From assembly GCA_032622095.1 (NCBI GenBank), contig CP136062.1, positions 142,370,351 to 142,434,350 of the forward strand: a stretch of 64,000 nucleotides of DNA, in the 5' to 3' direction. This DNA is from Siphonodentalium dalli. Taxonomy: Eukaryota; Mollusca; Scaphopoda; Gadilida; Siphonodentaliidae. This document shows positions 12,721-24,700 of this stretch, one piece after another (the first letter of the stretch is position 1; every line of letters starts with the position of its first letter). The notes beneath the pieces are model-generated. The model ran no database searches. It was given only the letters and a program-made list of their open reading frames with translations, and was not told the DNA's origin. Made by a program: the position numbers and the translations under genes.

Positions 12721-13477
12721 AAGTTTGCCAAATATGTTCTAGTGAGGTGGTGGATGTGGGAGTGTTAAATGTCCTGTTGAAAGATTTGAACAATACAATA
12801 CATATGATAGATTGGTGTTGTAATTGGGAATTAATGACCTCTAGCAGATCTCCAGGGAATGTTTATAAAAATGTCAGATTTCACTTGACATGTGTAGGCA
12901 TACCCTGCATACAGTTAGAGCCAAAGTAAATGCTTCTTATTAATGATTCTCTGTCAAGAATTTGAGTAAATATTATTTTTGGGACCGGGTGGCAGAAGCA
13001 GTCAACTCGAGTGAAGGACCAGGGGACACAACCTTCAGAAATGTAGTGGCATTAGTTTATCAATTTTCAAAAAATGTTAAACAATATTTATTTATATATA
13101 TATATATATATAATTGATCATGGAGTTAAATACATAATTTTCTTCTTTATTTTAATAAAAAAAACAATTTCACATATTTTTTTAAATATTCTTTTATTTT
13201 TTAATATACAATTTTTTTTTTTTTGGTTAGGCCTTACCAATTTAATTAGTTGTTTTACGAACATGGTACCCAAAAAAAAGTAGATGGAGGGGGGGGGGGG
13301 GGAAACTCCCTTCAGGCTTATTCTATCCGGTATGAATTTTCACACGACATCACTACTGGAATTTTGTAACTTAAAATGGACATGTTATTTACCCTGAACA
13401 CTTTATTCAACTTAAACTTTCAAATATATTAATATTTAATATATTAAATAAACAATATAAAACAACTGACTGGATAC
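12721..13477. other. AT-rich sequence with simple repeats
   Basis: Contains a TA microsatellite (about 13090-13113), T-rich tracts and a G tract near 13289-13301. If the exon at 13478-13970 is spliced, this is its intron. Confidence 0.5.
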
Positions 13478-13970
13478 CTTCGCAAATTGTCCTGACAACC
13501 AACTTCCCCACACTATGCACATTGTCCTTGGTGAAACCAAACTTTTTATCAATGAATAGTTGTATAATGTCGTTATGCAGCCAAATATCGGCTCTGTCTT
13601 TTGTTGAGTTGAGTTTATCCGGATAAACCACCGCATTTCTGGCGGTCATAAGCACACCAAACACACAGTTTTTAACAGTTTGTTGAACAGGCTCACTTTC
13701 ATCGACCTTTGCGACATGGAGACGTATGTATTTTCCCCCAAAACTTCGCACAACATGCAGAGGAGTATCTTTGGAGACTTCGTGACCTTGATCATTTGAG
13801 CAACTTTTAATTGTTATTTTCACCACTTTCAAGGTTTCATCAAGTTCAAGGAAGGTAACCGATACGTTGTCGCTTGACTTTAGTTGTTGTAGTTTCTGGT
13901 TAATTATTTCACCTCCGAGTAGGTCTTGAATGCTATAATATTCCGCATCTCCACCAGACGATTCAGCCAT
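13478..13970 (-). CDS. unrecognised protein, probable first coding exon
   Basis: The reading frame opens at an ATG at 13970 (MAESSGGDAEYYSIQDLLGG...) and stays open for 164 codons with a balanced, non-repetitive amino-acid composition. This is unlike the low-complexity reading frames elsewhere in the window. At 13477 a good donor (AAG|GTATCC) is present; reading past it gives about 23 AT-rich residues and then a stop, so splicing there is the better model. Charged and beta-rich stretches (VSVTFLELDETLKVVKITIK, KYIRLHVAKVDESE) suggest a soluble folded domain. I see no signal peptide, membrane helix or known motif and do not recognise the family. It lies between the ZDHHC3/7 and EXOSC7 genes on the ZDHHC strand. 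Downstream exons were not identified. It could instead be an old domesticated transposon exon. Confidence 0.55.
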
Positions 13971-14377
13971 ATTTTAATCAACAACGGTAGTGGAAGAGTT
14001 GTCCATCTTTGGTGGTAAAACTTTTATGCAATAGGGCGAGGGTAGGTTTTGCGTACGTTTCTAATTTTTGTAACCAGTTTGCCTATAATTCGCTATATGT
14101 CCAATTACCATTCAGAGATAAAAAATAATGTTGCCAGCAGCATTATCTGTAATGTACCCAGATGTACTCAAAAACCTACTCTCGCCCTTTTGTATAAAAT
14201 GCTAACCATCTTTGGTTTATATAATAAATATTTTCCGGAATCGGAACCGGAATGAAACTTAGACATAAAACAGGTAAAGTACAAACGTGTTTCCATTGAA
14301 AATAATATATATTTTTTTTCGCATTTCGGGAAAAAAGTTGCCGACGGGTTCGTAAAACAACTAATATGAAAGTGTCA

Positions 14378-16568
14378 ATGACACTGTAGCTCAACTTAGG
14401 TAGGGGAATAATTTAATGGTCGACAGTAAATGGAGGAATAGGAAAAGTGCTAATTGAAATGTCTAAGTAAGACTAGATGTACATGTCAATATCAACATTC
14501 ATAACAGGTTTCATATTGATCGGATCAGGGATGTGGTGATTATGGTGTGCCAAAGGATTTATTGATGCAAAGAGTAAATTCTAAAATGGCCACCGGCAGC
14601 CATGTTTTTTTCCGAATTACCCCAAAATGACTTGTTCCCATCTACAGCCTTTACAAATCTCATAATGATCTGATCAAAGGTATGACCTGTAGCCTGTGCC
14701 AATGGATTTAGTCATGCAAAGAGTAAAATCCAAGATGGCTGCTGGCGGCCATGTTTTTCGGCTGAACGACCCCAAAATGACTCGTTTCCCATCTACATGT
14801 CATTGTTAACATACATGACAAATTTCATGAAGTTCCGACCAAAGCTACGACCTGTAGCCCGCACCAAAGGATTTATTCATGCAAAGAGTAAAATCCAATA
14901 TGGCTGCTGGCGGACATGTTTTTTAGCCAAACGACCCCAAAATGACTCGTTCCCATCTACATGTTAATATTAACATCCATGATAAATATCATGATGATCA
15001 GACAAACAGTACGACCTGTAGCCCGCGCCAATGGATTGAATTTTGAAATCCAAAATGGCCACCAGCGGCCATGTTTTTTGGCCGAATGACCCCAAAATGA
15101 CACGTTCCCATCTACATGTCAATGTCAACATTCATGACAAAATTCATAAAGATCAGACCATAGGTACGACCTGTAGCCCGCGCCAAAGGATTTAGTCATG
15201 CAAAGAGTAAAATCCATGATGGCTGCTGGCGGCCATGTTTTTTGGCCGAACAACCCCACAATCACTCGTTCCCATCTACATGTCATTGTTAACATCCATG
15301 ACAAATTTCATGAAGTTCTGATCAAAACTACGACCTGTAGCCTGCGCCAAAGGATTTAGTCATGCAAAGAGTAAAATCCAAGATGGCTGCCAGCGGCCAT
15401 GTTTTTTGGCCGTATGACCCCAAAATGACTCGTTCCCATATACATGTCAATATCAATATTCATGACAAATTTCATAAAGGTCAGACCAAAGGTACGACCT
15501 GTAACCCGCGCCAAAGGATTTAGTCATGCAAAGAGTAAAATCCAAGATGGTTGCTGGCGGCCATGTTTTTTGGCCGAACGACCCCAAAATCACTCGTTCC
15601 CATCTACATGTCATTGTTAACATCCATGACAAATTTCATGAAGTTCTGACCAAAGCTACAACCTGTAGCCCGCGCCAAAGAATTTAGTCATGCAAAGAGT
15701 AAAATCCAAGATGGCTGCTGGCGGCCATGTTTTTTGGCTGAACGACCCCAAAATCACTCGTTCCCATCTACATGTCAATATTAACATCCATGACAAATTT
15801 CATAATGATAAGACGAACAGTACGACCTGTAGCCCGTGTCAATGGATTGAATTTTGAAATCCAAAATGGCCACCAGCGGCCATGTTTTTTGGCCGAATGA
15901 CCCCAAAATGACTCGTTCCCAACTACATGCCAATGTCAACATTCATGACAAATTTCATAAAGATCAGACCAAAGGTACAACCTGTAGCCCGCGCCAAAGG
16001 ATTTAGTCATGCAAAGAGTAAAATCCAAGATGGCTGCTGGCGGCCATGTTTTTTGGCCGAACAACCCCAAAATCACTCGTTCCCATCTACATGTCATTGT
16101 TAACATCCATGACAAATTTCATGAAGTTCCGATCAAAACTACGACCTGTAGCCTGCGCCAAATGATTTAGTCATGCAAAGAGTAAAATCCAAGATGGCTG
16201 CTGACGGCCATGTTTTTTGGCCGAACGACCCCAAAATCACTCGTTCCCATCTACATGTCAATATTAACATCCATGACAAATTTCATTATGATCAAACGAA
16301 CAGTACGACCTGTAGCCCGCGCCAATGGATTGAATTTTGAAATCCAAGATGGCCACCAGTGGCCATGTTTTTTGGCCGAATGACCCCAAAATGACTCGTT
16401 CCCATCTACATGTCAATGTCAACATTCATGCAAAATTTCATAAAGATCAGACCAAAGGTACGACCTGTAGCCCGCGCCAAAGGAAATTGTTGACGGACAC
16501 ACGGACGACGGACGACGGACGCCAAGCCATGGCAATAGCTCAAACTTACAAAAGTAAGTTGAGCTAAT
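14378..16568 (+). mobile_element. T1 tandem-unit element, long copy (about 12 units)
   Basis: The left end is AATGACACTGTAGCTCAAC. It is followed by about 12 units of about 160 bp (marker AAGAGTAAAATCCAAGATGG...CGGCCATGTTTTTTGG). The element closes with a GACGGACGACGG tract, CCATGGCAATAGCTCA and a terminal hairpin with ACTTAC and GTAAGT arms. A shorter copy with the same ends lies at 57231-58396. Two unit subtypes are present: most carry AAGAGTAAAATCC, every third or fourth carries GAATTTTGAAATCC. No coding potential. Tandem core plus terminal hairpin resembles non-autonomous Helentron/Pearl-type elements of bivalves (inference). Confidence 0.8.
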
Positions 16569-16594
16569 AATTGCTAACACCTTAAAGAGTTAAA

Positions 16595-17137
16595 TCTAAT
16601 AAAACAAATTTTTGGAGTTATGTCCCTGGACCCGCCCACATTTGACCCAGTGACCTGATTTGAACAAATCTGAACCCCAGTCACCCATGGATCCAAATAT
16701 ATGAACCCAAATGGCCTGATGGTATTTGAGAAGACATTTTAAGAATTACTATGGAGGGAAAGAATTATGGCCCTGGCTTCGCAACTATTTCACCAAGTGA
16801 ACTCATTTGAACAAATCTGAATGTGAGTCACCTAGGGAACATCCACACCAAATATGAAACCATTCGGTCTTATCATTCTGAAAATGTTTAAAAGAATTAC
16901 TATGGTGGGAAAGAGTTATGGCCCTGGCTTCTCAACTATTTGACCCAGTAACCTCATTTGAACAAATCTGAATGAGTCACATAGGGAACATCCACACCAA
17001 ATATGAACCCATTCGGTCTTATGGTTCCAGAGGAGAAGATGTTGAAAGAATTATTGACGGACGGAGGATGGACGGATGGATGGATGACGGGTGATGACTA
17101 TTGCCCCCACCGGAGACTTCGTCTCAGGTGAGCTAAT
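16595..17137 (+). mobile_element. T2 tandem-unit element
   Basis: Diverged units of about 160-165 bp (marker GAGTTATGGCCCTGGCTTC and CATTTGAACAAATCTGAATG) are followed by a GACGGACGG/GGATGG tract and a terminal hairpin GAGACTTCGTCTC with AGGTGAGCTAA. The same ends are seen in the inverted copy at 24843. Confidence 0.8.
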
Positions 17138-17211
17138 TAGTGTTAATCATATCACCTTTAATCTCACCGAAGCTGTTTTAATTAGTTGAACCGAAGATGG
17201 CAATTTGTCTG

Positions 17212-17228
17212 ATCCCCACTATTGAAGA

Positions 17229-17296
<68 letters not shown>

Positions 17297-17963
17297 AGTC
17301 ATACTGAAAGGTGTTCGGCATTATTCGGTTTGACATTTGGCTGTATTCTACTCGGCGCTCCGAACAGAACTACTGGATATAACTCCATACATGTCAAGTT
17401 TCATGACCAGATTTCGCCGTATTTGAGTTCAATCTTCGCTAAAATTACATGTACTTGGTGTCTGTTATTATTATGTCTGTATCGCAACGTTTGGTCTTGA
17501 TTTATTTTTGTTTTAGATGACCTATATTGACCTAAACTTGCTGAAGACAGTGAAGTTTATTTTAATTTATTATAAACTAAAATCGTCTGAATGTTGTTAA
17601 AAAGAATTAATTCACGATTGACATTAAACCCAACAATAATGAGAATTAAACAAAATAATCAACAACAACAAATCGAACAAATTTATTGAAGACAAAATAT
17701 TATTATTACACTATAATATACATATTTTAATTTTTATATGATTTTATAGTTTGTTATATTTAATTATCAATTCAATAATTAATAATTGTTAATTCGCAGT
17801 CGATCATAGCTATTGTAAAGTAAAATAAATCACACAACAATAATAAAAACAACAGCAAAGAACATTCACCGAGCTAGAACCCAGAATTTGAAGATTCCCC
17901 CGAAGATTACCTGAATCGGGTCGGCAGGACTCGGGGGGGGGGGGGATCTTCAATAGTGGGGAT
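17212..17963. mobile_element. 752-bp element with poly-C in its inverted repeats
   Basis: The left end ATCCCCACTATTGAAGATC plus a run of 66 C (17230-17295) and GAGTC is mirrored at the right end by GACTC, 13 G (17933-17945) and GATCTTCAATAGTGGGGAT. The inverted repeat therefore includes a homopolymer grossly expanded on one side. The interior is AT-rich with no coding sequence. Superfamily unknown. Confidence 0.75.
17230..17295 (+). repeat. poly-C tract, 66 bases
   Basis: Uninterrupted cytosines within the left terminal repeat of the 17212-17963 element. The exact length is likely uncertain in any assembly. The overlapping polyproline reading frame is meaningless. Confidence 0.95.
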
Positions 17964-18359
17964 ACGCGTCCTTGCCCGAAGATGTTTCTGTGCAGCTTGA
18001 CGCGGGGTCTAATTAATGAAAGTCAATCCCTGCAGCGATAAAAGCTCAATTTACCTACGTGAGCTCAAATGAGCTATTTAGTTAATTTGGCACTTGGGTC
18101 CGACCTGTAGAATATGCACAGAGTTAACTGATTAAGCGTTTTTGACATGTGGAAAATGTAATGTGAAAATCGCCTAATTTCGATGCATATATTGTAACAA
18201 CAACTTTTCCAAATTCAAACAAACGATATTCTAATTTTCACAGTAATTAGCAAAATAACAACCTCAGCTCCATTCTCAAATATTGACTTTTCAGTTGTTT
18301 CTTGGTAAACAGGCTAAAATCGGCTAAAACAGTGTACACATTTTCAACTTTTCAGCCGA

Positions 18360-18643
18360 TCTTGAAATGATTCATTCGACGACGTCAGTCAGCGGCAATT
18401 GATGTCCACAACTTTCAGTTTTGCACCACAACTAACATTTCCTGGGATTCATAAACCTATAGGACTGTTGACACTCAACATATTTGCATTATGACCCCCT
18501 GTGTTGATATTCAGGAATATTTACCGTGGATCACATTGAGGTCTGAATTGGGGGCTTCGATTTTATCCACTCTCACACCTGGCATGTTTTGGAAGCCTAC
18601 TTACGTCGGTGTTAATTTTTTTTTCTCTCCACGCTTCGAAAAC
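18360..18643 (+). promoter_or_regulatory. candidate EXOSC7 promoter / 5' UTR
   Basis: This is the stretch just upstream of the EXOSC7 ATG. It is richer in CpG than its surroundings and contains GACGTCAG at 18381-18388, a CREB/ATF-like half-consensus. No TATA box at a convincing spacing was seen. The assignment rests mainly on position. Confidence 0.3.
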
Positions 18644-18700
18644 ATGGTCGATGTTTTGTTGAGTGATTCCGAGAAAACATTCGTTTTACACGGTGTACAG
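18644..18700 (+). CDS. EXOSC7: EXOSC7 exon 1 (coding part)
   Basis: The ATG is at 18644. The exon codes 19 residues (MVDVLLSDSEKTFVLHGVQ), matching the N-terminal helix of EXOSC7 (vertebrate ...LSEAEKVYIVHGVQ). It ends in phase 0 before GTCGGT. The reading frame is open further upstream, but this is the only methionine that gives a family-sized N-terminus. Confidence 0.9.
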
Positions 18701-21700
18701 GTCGGTGGATATGTTCGCTGTTAACTGAAGAATGATTTACCCTGACTTTTCCCAAAATGTCAAATTTCCTTGTCAATGATTGTCATGATTTTGTTATTCG
18801 TTTTGCCTAAATTCGCGATATACATGTGCATGATGTGGAGACATACTATGATACTGTCACATAGCGGAAAATCTACGGGATAAAGATATCGCGTCGAAAT
18901 TTCCGCCATGACTGTAATGGGAGAGGTCGCTTCAAGTCCGGAAAGGAAGAATATGACATAAGATACAACCAAACCACGATGTTCCCCGACAATACTCATA
19001 TTCTCAAAATAAACGTACCGGTAGGCCTACCTCTCAACCGCGTTGGAATAACGTTACGACCACATTGAAAAATGACCATCAATGCAGTTTTAGTGTTTAT
19101 ACGCAACACGGTCGTAATGTTACTCCAAAGCGGTTGTCATTTTCAACATTGTCGAGGTAACCGTCAATGCAATATAAACGCGGTCTGAGTAACTGTCAAA
19201 GGCAACAAAACGTCGTCGAGATAATCGCCAATGAAACATAAAACAGTGGTAGGTGGTCGTAAACAAAACGGTGGCTTGGATCCCAACAGCGATACGTCGG
19301 CTTGACGCTGATTGGGTCGTTGTACACGTTTTATACATAAAAAGCACACCGTCGTGCTTTTATGTATACATAAATGCACACCAGTCTCAGTCGGCCATGA
19401 GATTGAAATGTTGCCGTGAATAATTGCTGTCTGCTTCAATTCAGACTATATGTTTTCTTCCGTAGATTATCACAATGACGACTCGGAAACTGCAATCAAA
19501 TTGATCATCAGTCGCATATTGATCGTAGTACCGGTATTAAACACTAAACAGGGACCGAAAGAACTGCATGGTTGCTTGAGGCCAAAATAATATATACCCG
19601 TGTTTCCGGTGACCCGCCCGCCTCTATTTCGGAGCTCCCGACGGTTTCCATTTTTAAAATCATTTTGCAAAATTCGTTACGCATCCCGTTTTATTTTTGT
19701 GCCACCTGGAAAAATTCCATGTACAAATATGCAAAAATCATCTCCCATTTTCTATTAGTTGCAGTCATTAATTTAATTCAATGAGTCATTAGCATAATTA
19801 AGTTAATTAACTGTGTAAATCATGCTCACAAAACACATCCAAAAACGGGAATTTCATTGCAATATAACCGACTTCTGCCGTAGTACCGGTACCCTCGAAA
19901 ATAGGGAACATGAAACAAGAATAAAACAATGTCTTTTAGGCTTGTGGTTCATGATTGAGCCTATATACGTTTATTAACTCAATGTGTTATGTGAAGCGGT
20001 AGTGGTTAATAGAATTTAAAATGAGTTTGGACATAGATTTTCTCAACATTCTGTAGTTATATGTAGGGCTGTAGGCATTAAAAGGTATACTGTACCCCGG
20101 CCTCGTTGAGATATTCTTGCCGGTCTCAATTTTTTCTCTCCCAGACCCATGTGTAGGCCAGCGTATGAAATCGCGCATTCTAGATATAAATATAAGACAA
20201 CCCGGTCGGCCATGCTATACGCCGCGAATACTAGTAGCATGGCTTAAATCAAACTATACCCTGACAAGTCACTTTGGAAACCCCCTATCTTTTTATTGTG
20301 CTGTGTATTTTACAATGTATTATACCGGTAGCTCCCTTGAATTCCTTCGCGGAATTGGCAAAAACCATGCTTGCTAGTTGCGAAAGACAACTCTGTTCGC
20401 GACAAAATTAAGCAGTGAAAAGCATGTGCGTTTGGCAGGAAAATGACAGTCTGTATTCCGTAATCAGCCCTGGGAATTACCGGTAGCGTCGACAATCGAC
20501 ATTGCCCATGCAGGTAAAAGCCGAAATCGCCGTCACCATTGACCAGAAGATAGCAGTATATATCGAATATAAAATGAATAGGCATCCTGGAGTATTCACA
20601 GAAACCAGAGCTCAACCCAATTTAAATAAACAACTGCCTGTTATGAAGGACACACTAAGTGGGTCACTGTGTCTTACATCAAATACGTGCGGGTCACGCG
20701 AATCAACACAGCGTAACTATTTGACTCATATATAGTTAATTTCTCGCCATTTCATGACTATATAAAGCAAATTAAGCAATAAAATCATATGTTTAATTTT
20801 TGTCATATGTAGCCGCTGGGTGGGGGGGAGATACTCAGGCCTGGGTATCTCCCCCCCCCCCCCCCCCACCCCAAATTCTTACTCTATCAAATTTTGCTCA
20901 TATAAAGTTAATTTCTCGCCATTTCATAACTATATAAATTAAATTAAGCAATAAAATCATACGTTTAATTTTTGTCATATATAGCCACTGGGTGGGGGGG
21001 GGGGGGGGGGGGGGGGGGGGAGGGGGAGATACTCAGGCCTGGATATTCCCCCCCCCCCCCCCACCCCAAATTCTTACTCTATTAAATTGTTCTCATATAA
21101 AGTTAATTTCTCGCCATTTCATGACAATATAAAGCAAAATAAACGATAAAATTGTAAGGTAATATTTTGACATATTTATGCTATTGTTTGAGGGGTTAAG
21201 TTAAACTTCAAAATAAAAAAAAATTAAAAAATTTATTTTTAATAGTTTTCTCGGCATTTCTTACCATAATAATATAAAATAAGTGAGGAAAAAAAAATAT
21301 ATGAGTGGGGGGGGGGGGAAGATACCCAGGGCGGGGGGGGAGATACCCCGGGGTATCTCCCCCCCCTCAAAAATATATGAGTGGGGGGGGAAGATACCCA
21401 GGGGGGGAGATAAACTGTCACACCGGTATCTGTCTTGTTGGCTTATATTTAAAAATGCATTTATAGTTAAGTTATGCATTAAGAAACTGCATGACCATAG
21501 TTTCATCTTATTTTTGAGTAAGATCATCCTCATTTGGTTGAGGTCCTCCTTAATTTTAATTCGGTCAAGTAGCTTAGGTACAGTGTGCTAAAAATTCCCA
21601 GAAAAGGCTCTAGATACATTGTACTTCACGATTTTGGAGCTATAAATGTACACGTCCTTAAATATTCGTCAATATTTAAAACATTTGCATTTTGTTTTAT

Positions 21701-24700
21701 TCATGAACAAATGTCATTGTGATTATAAAACAATTACATGTAAACAGTGATTTATTCGGGACCTATATATTTTCTGTAACATTGCGTAATCATGCAGAGC
21801 TAACTCATATGTAAGATCCCAGAAACTTACTTTCATTTTAACTTTCAGTTCCAATGTAAATTCGCTGTGTTTACATATTTTGTGCCGCCGTCAGCCATAT
21901 TATTTCTAACGCCAGCCACATTTAAAAATCTCCGCCGCCAGAATTGTAAAATGGCTGAGCCGTGTGAATGGGCTTATATGTCAAGCACAACTGTACTGTG
22001 GATCGCAAAGAACTAAACCGCATTGCCTAATATTGGCAAACTCGCATGGACAGACATGGCTGTTATATTATCAGAACACCAGGCCCTGGCCGCTAGAGAC
22101 TATCCCAATGCATGATTTCATATAATTGAATGGGCGCATCCATTCGGTATTGAAGGGGTTAAAATATAAATTGTTTATATCGACAACACCCAGTCTCAGA
22201 CATCACTGGCATTTGTCAATATATACACATAAGAATAGAAAATAGTTTGAAATATTATATATCATTACTATCGGGTTCATCATTCCAATGATGCATGCAT
22301 ATATCGCAAGATGGCAGTGATGATAGCAGTCTGAAGTCGACAGAAGTCCCAATGTAACTACTTATACCGATTAGATGGGAAACTACATAGTATATCCATG
22401 CCAGTCCTTCGTGAATTTTCGCCATAATGGAAAATCCCAACATCAAAAGATTACGTGTGGTCTGGAATTATACGGGTTCACCACAAACGCTAAAAAAAAA
22501 ACGGCATCTATAACCGGTAACAGGGGATTAGGAACATTTCGGAAACGAAAATACGCTGAATGATAACATCTCAGCCGGCTGAGCCGCCATATTTCGTCAG
22601 CCACGAACGTCGTGACTGAGCCGGCTTAGCTAGCTAACCAGCCACGAAAATCGGTTGAGCCAGCCATGAAAACTATTTGTCGTGGCTTCGGGGTCTACCG
22701 GCTGGGGGTCCGTCCCACGGACCCATTCCCCTCGCAGATGATCTGTTTGATTCATGCTTGTACCAAAAGTCAGTAGCAATATGTCGTAAAAAAATTCGGT
22801 TGCAACGGGAGTTCGGGGGTTAAACAGAATACTGGTGAAAAGCGGGTCAAATAGCGACATAGTAACATCATAGAATGCCGGACTGTTGAGTACAGATATT
22901 TTTGTACACGGGATTCCATGGATGAAACTACTCACGCTCGAAGACCCCGTGCTATCGTACGATTACATAATTGGATCAAAGAACACCCAATTGCTGAGTC
23001 GGGACATTTTAATACACAGGATTTTCGTGGATGAAACTACTCAATGTTGATCATTTATCTTATTGCTGTATATCATTTGTTTTGAGTTTGATGTAAAGTG
23101 AAGTTCCTGAAAAATACATGTGATTATCTACGTGTGCTGATTATTATGCGTATATTGCCATGCATATTCATTATATTATATAGCACATTTTTATGATGTC
23201 AGCGTTATATTACATGCAAGTCTAAGACAATAGGTTAATCAGCCGAATGTGAATGATGACGGATTAATTTATGACTTGTTGATTTCATCAGTAATATAAG
23301 GCGAAATATGTATGCCTGATGACTGTGTAGTAACATTAAACGTAGTTTCCAGGCAGGTGTCGCTTGGATATTTATTGCTACCTTGATATTTATTAATAAT
23401 ACTAACTTGCTTTTCTAGTAGCTCATTTTACATTTGTGTTTAGTTTTTACGGTATATAACAAAGATTAAATCACGATAATTTCCCAAATTATACGCGCAA
23501 TTAAATATGGCAAATATTTTTTTAATTTGGCAAAAAATAATTTCATTTGGCAAAATTTTTCGTCCAGCGCCAACCCTGTATATAACGAAATTAAACAGGC
23601 ATCACGCAGTAAGCTTGTCCATATTTACGTCGACATTGGTTCTCTCATGCATGTATGCTCTTATCTGCACTCAACGATTGCTTAGGAACAGAAAATGCAT
23701 AGAGGTGTGTAGACAAGCACATAATCTGCACATATTGCACTACATCGACGATCACCAGGCAATTTTAGGTGTTTCTTCGAAGTTCTACTAGTATGTATTT
23801 GAACTCGATTGGCTCAGTAACAATGATTCGATTCGAGATTCGGTTCGATATCAAATTGTTTGCCTGATTCGATTCAAGATTTGATTCGAAATGAAAACAC
23901 CCGATTCGCAGGGCCCTACTTTATAACCTCCGCTAAGGTACCCCAAGTCACCACACCAATTTGGTTGAAATCAATCCCTATTATCAGTTGTAGCCTGTAA
24001 GTTGAAATATTTTGAATTTTATTCAAGGACAATTTCAGAGAAGATGGACGAGGGTGTGAAGATTACCGTCGGATGGAAATTGAGACGGACGTAGTCTCCA
24101 ACTCAAGTGGCTCAGCTCGTTTACGATTAGTGGGTATTCAGAACTTTCTTCTTTTTTTGCAGGTTTTTATAAATGATTAATAATTTCCAGTAGTATAATA
24201 ATCAGTCGTTCAAGTTATTCGCATTTTCCAATTTTCCAATATCCATATACTAGACTACTGTATTTTGAAATATATTTTACCAGGACGTTATTTCTAATTG
24301 TACGTTATTTTGAGCAGTATTAACATTACAATTGGTGATTATAAGACCAAATTACTACTATTGCAGTTTTATTTTTAATAGGTCTGTCATCATATGTGCA
24401 CTTGTTTAACCCTTTACCCAACAGAAGGGCCCTGTGCCAATGCATTCTCTTATATATGCGAGTCGACCATAGGTCGCCTCACATATATAAGAGAATGCAT
24501 TGGCTTAACACATTAAAAATTATAAAATTGTTAAAGAATGTAAGAAAAAATGGTAAAAAGTGTTAAAAAAAGATTTTGTTTAGGCCAATGCATTCTCTTA
24601 TATATGCGAGGCGACCTATGGTCGACTCGCATATATAAGAGAATGCATTGGCACAGGGCATAACTTTAACCATCACAATGTGGTCAATGAGCCGGTTCCA

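Noticed and set aside
17222-17500. Polyproline protein
   Set aside because: Produced by the poly-C tract inside a mobile element.
23820-23925. Complete hAT element ending GCAGGGCCCTAC
   Set aside because: Only one plausible end was seen; no inverted partner or target duplication could be located.
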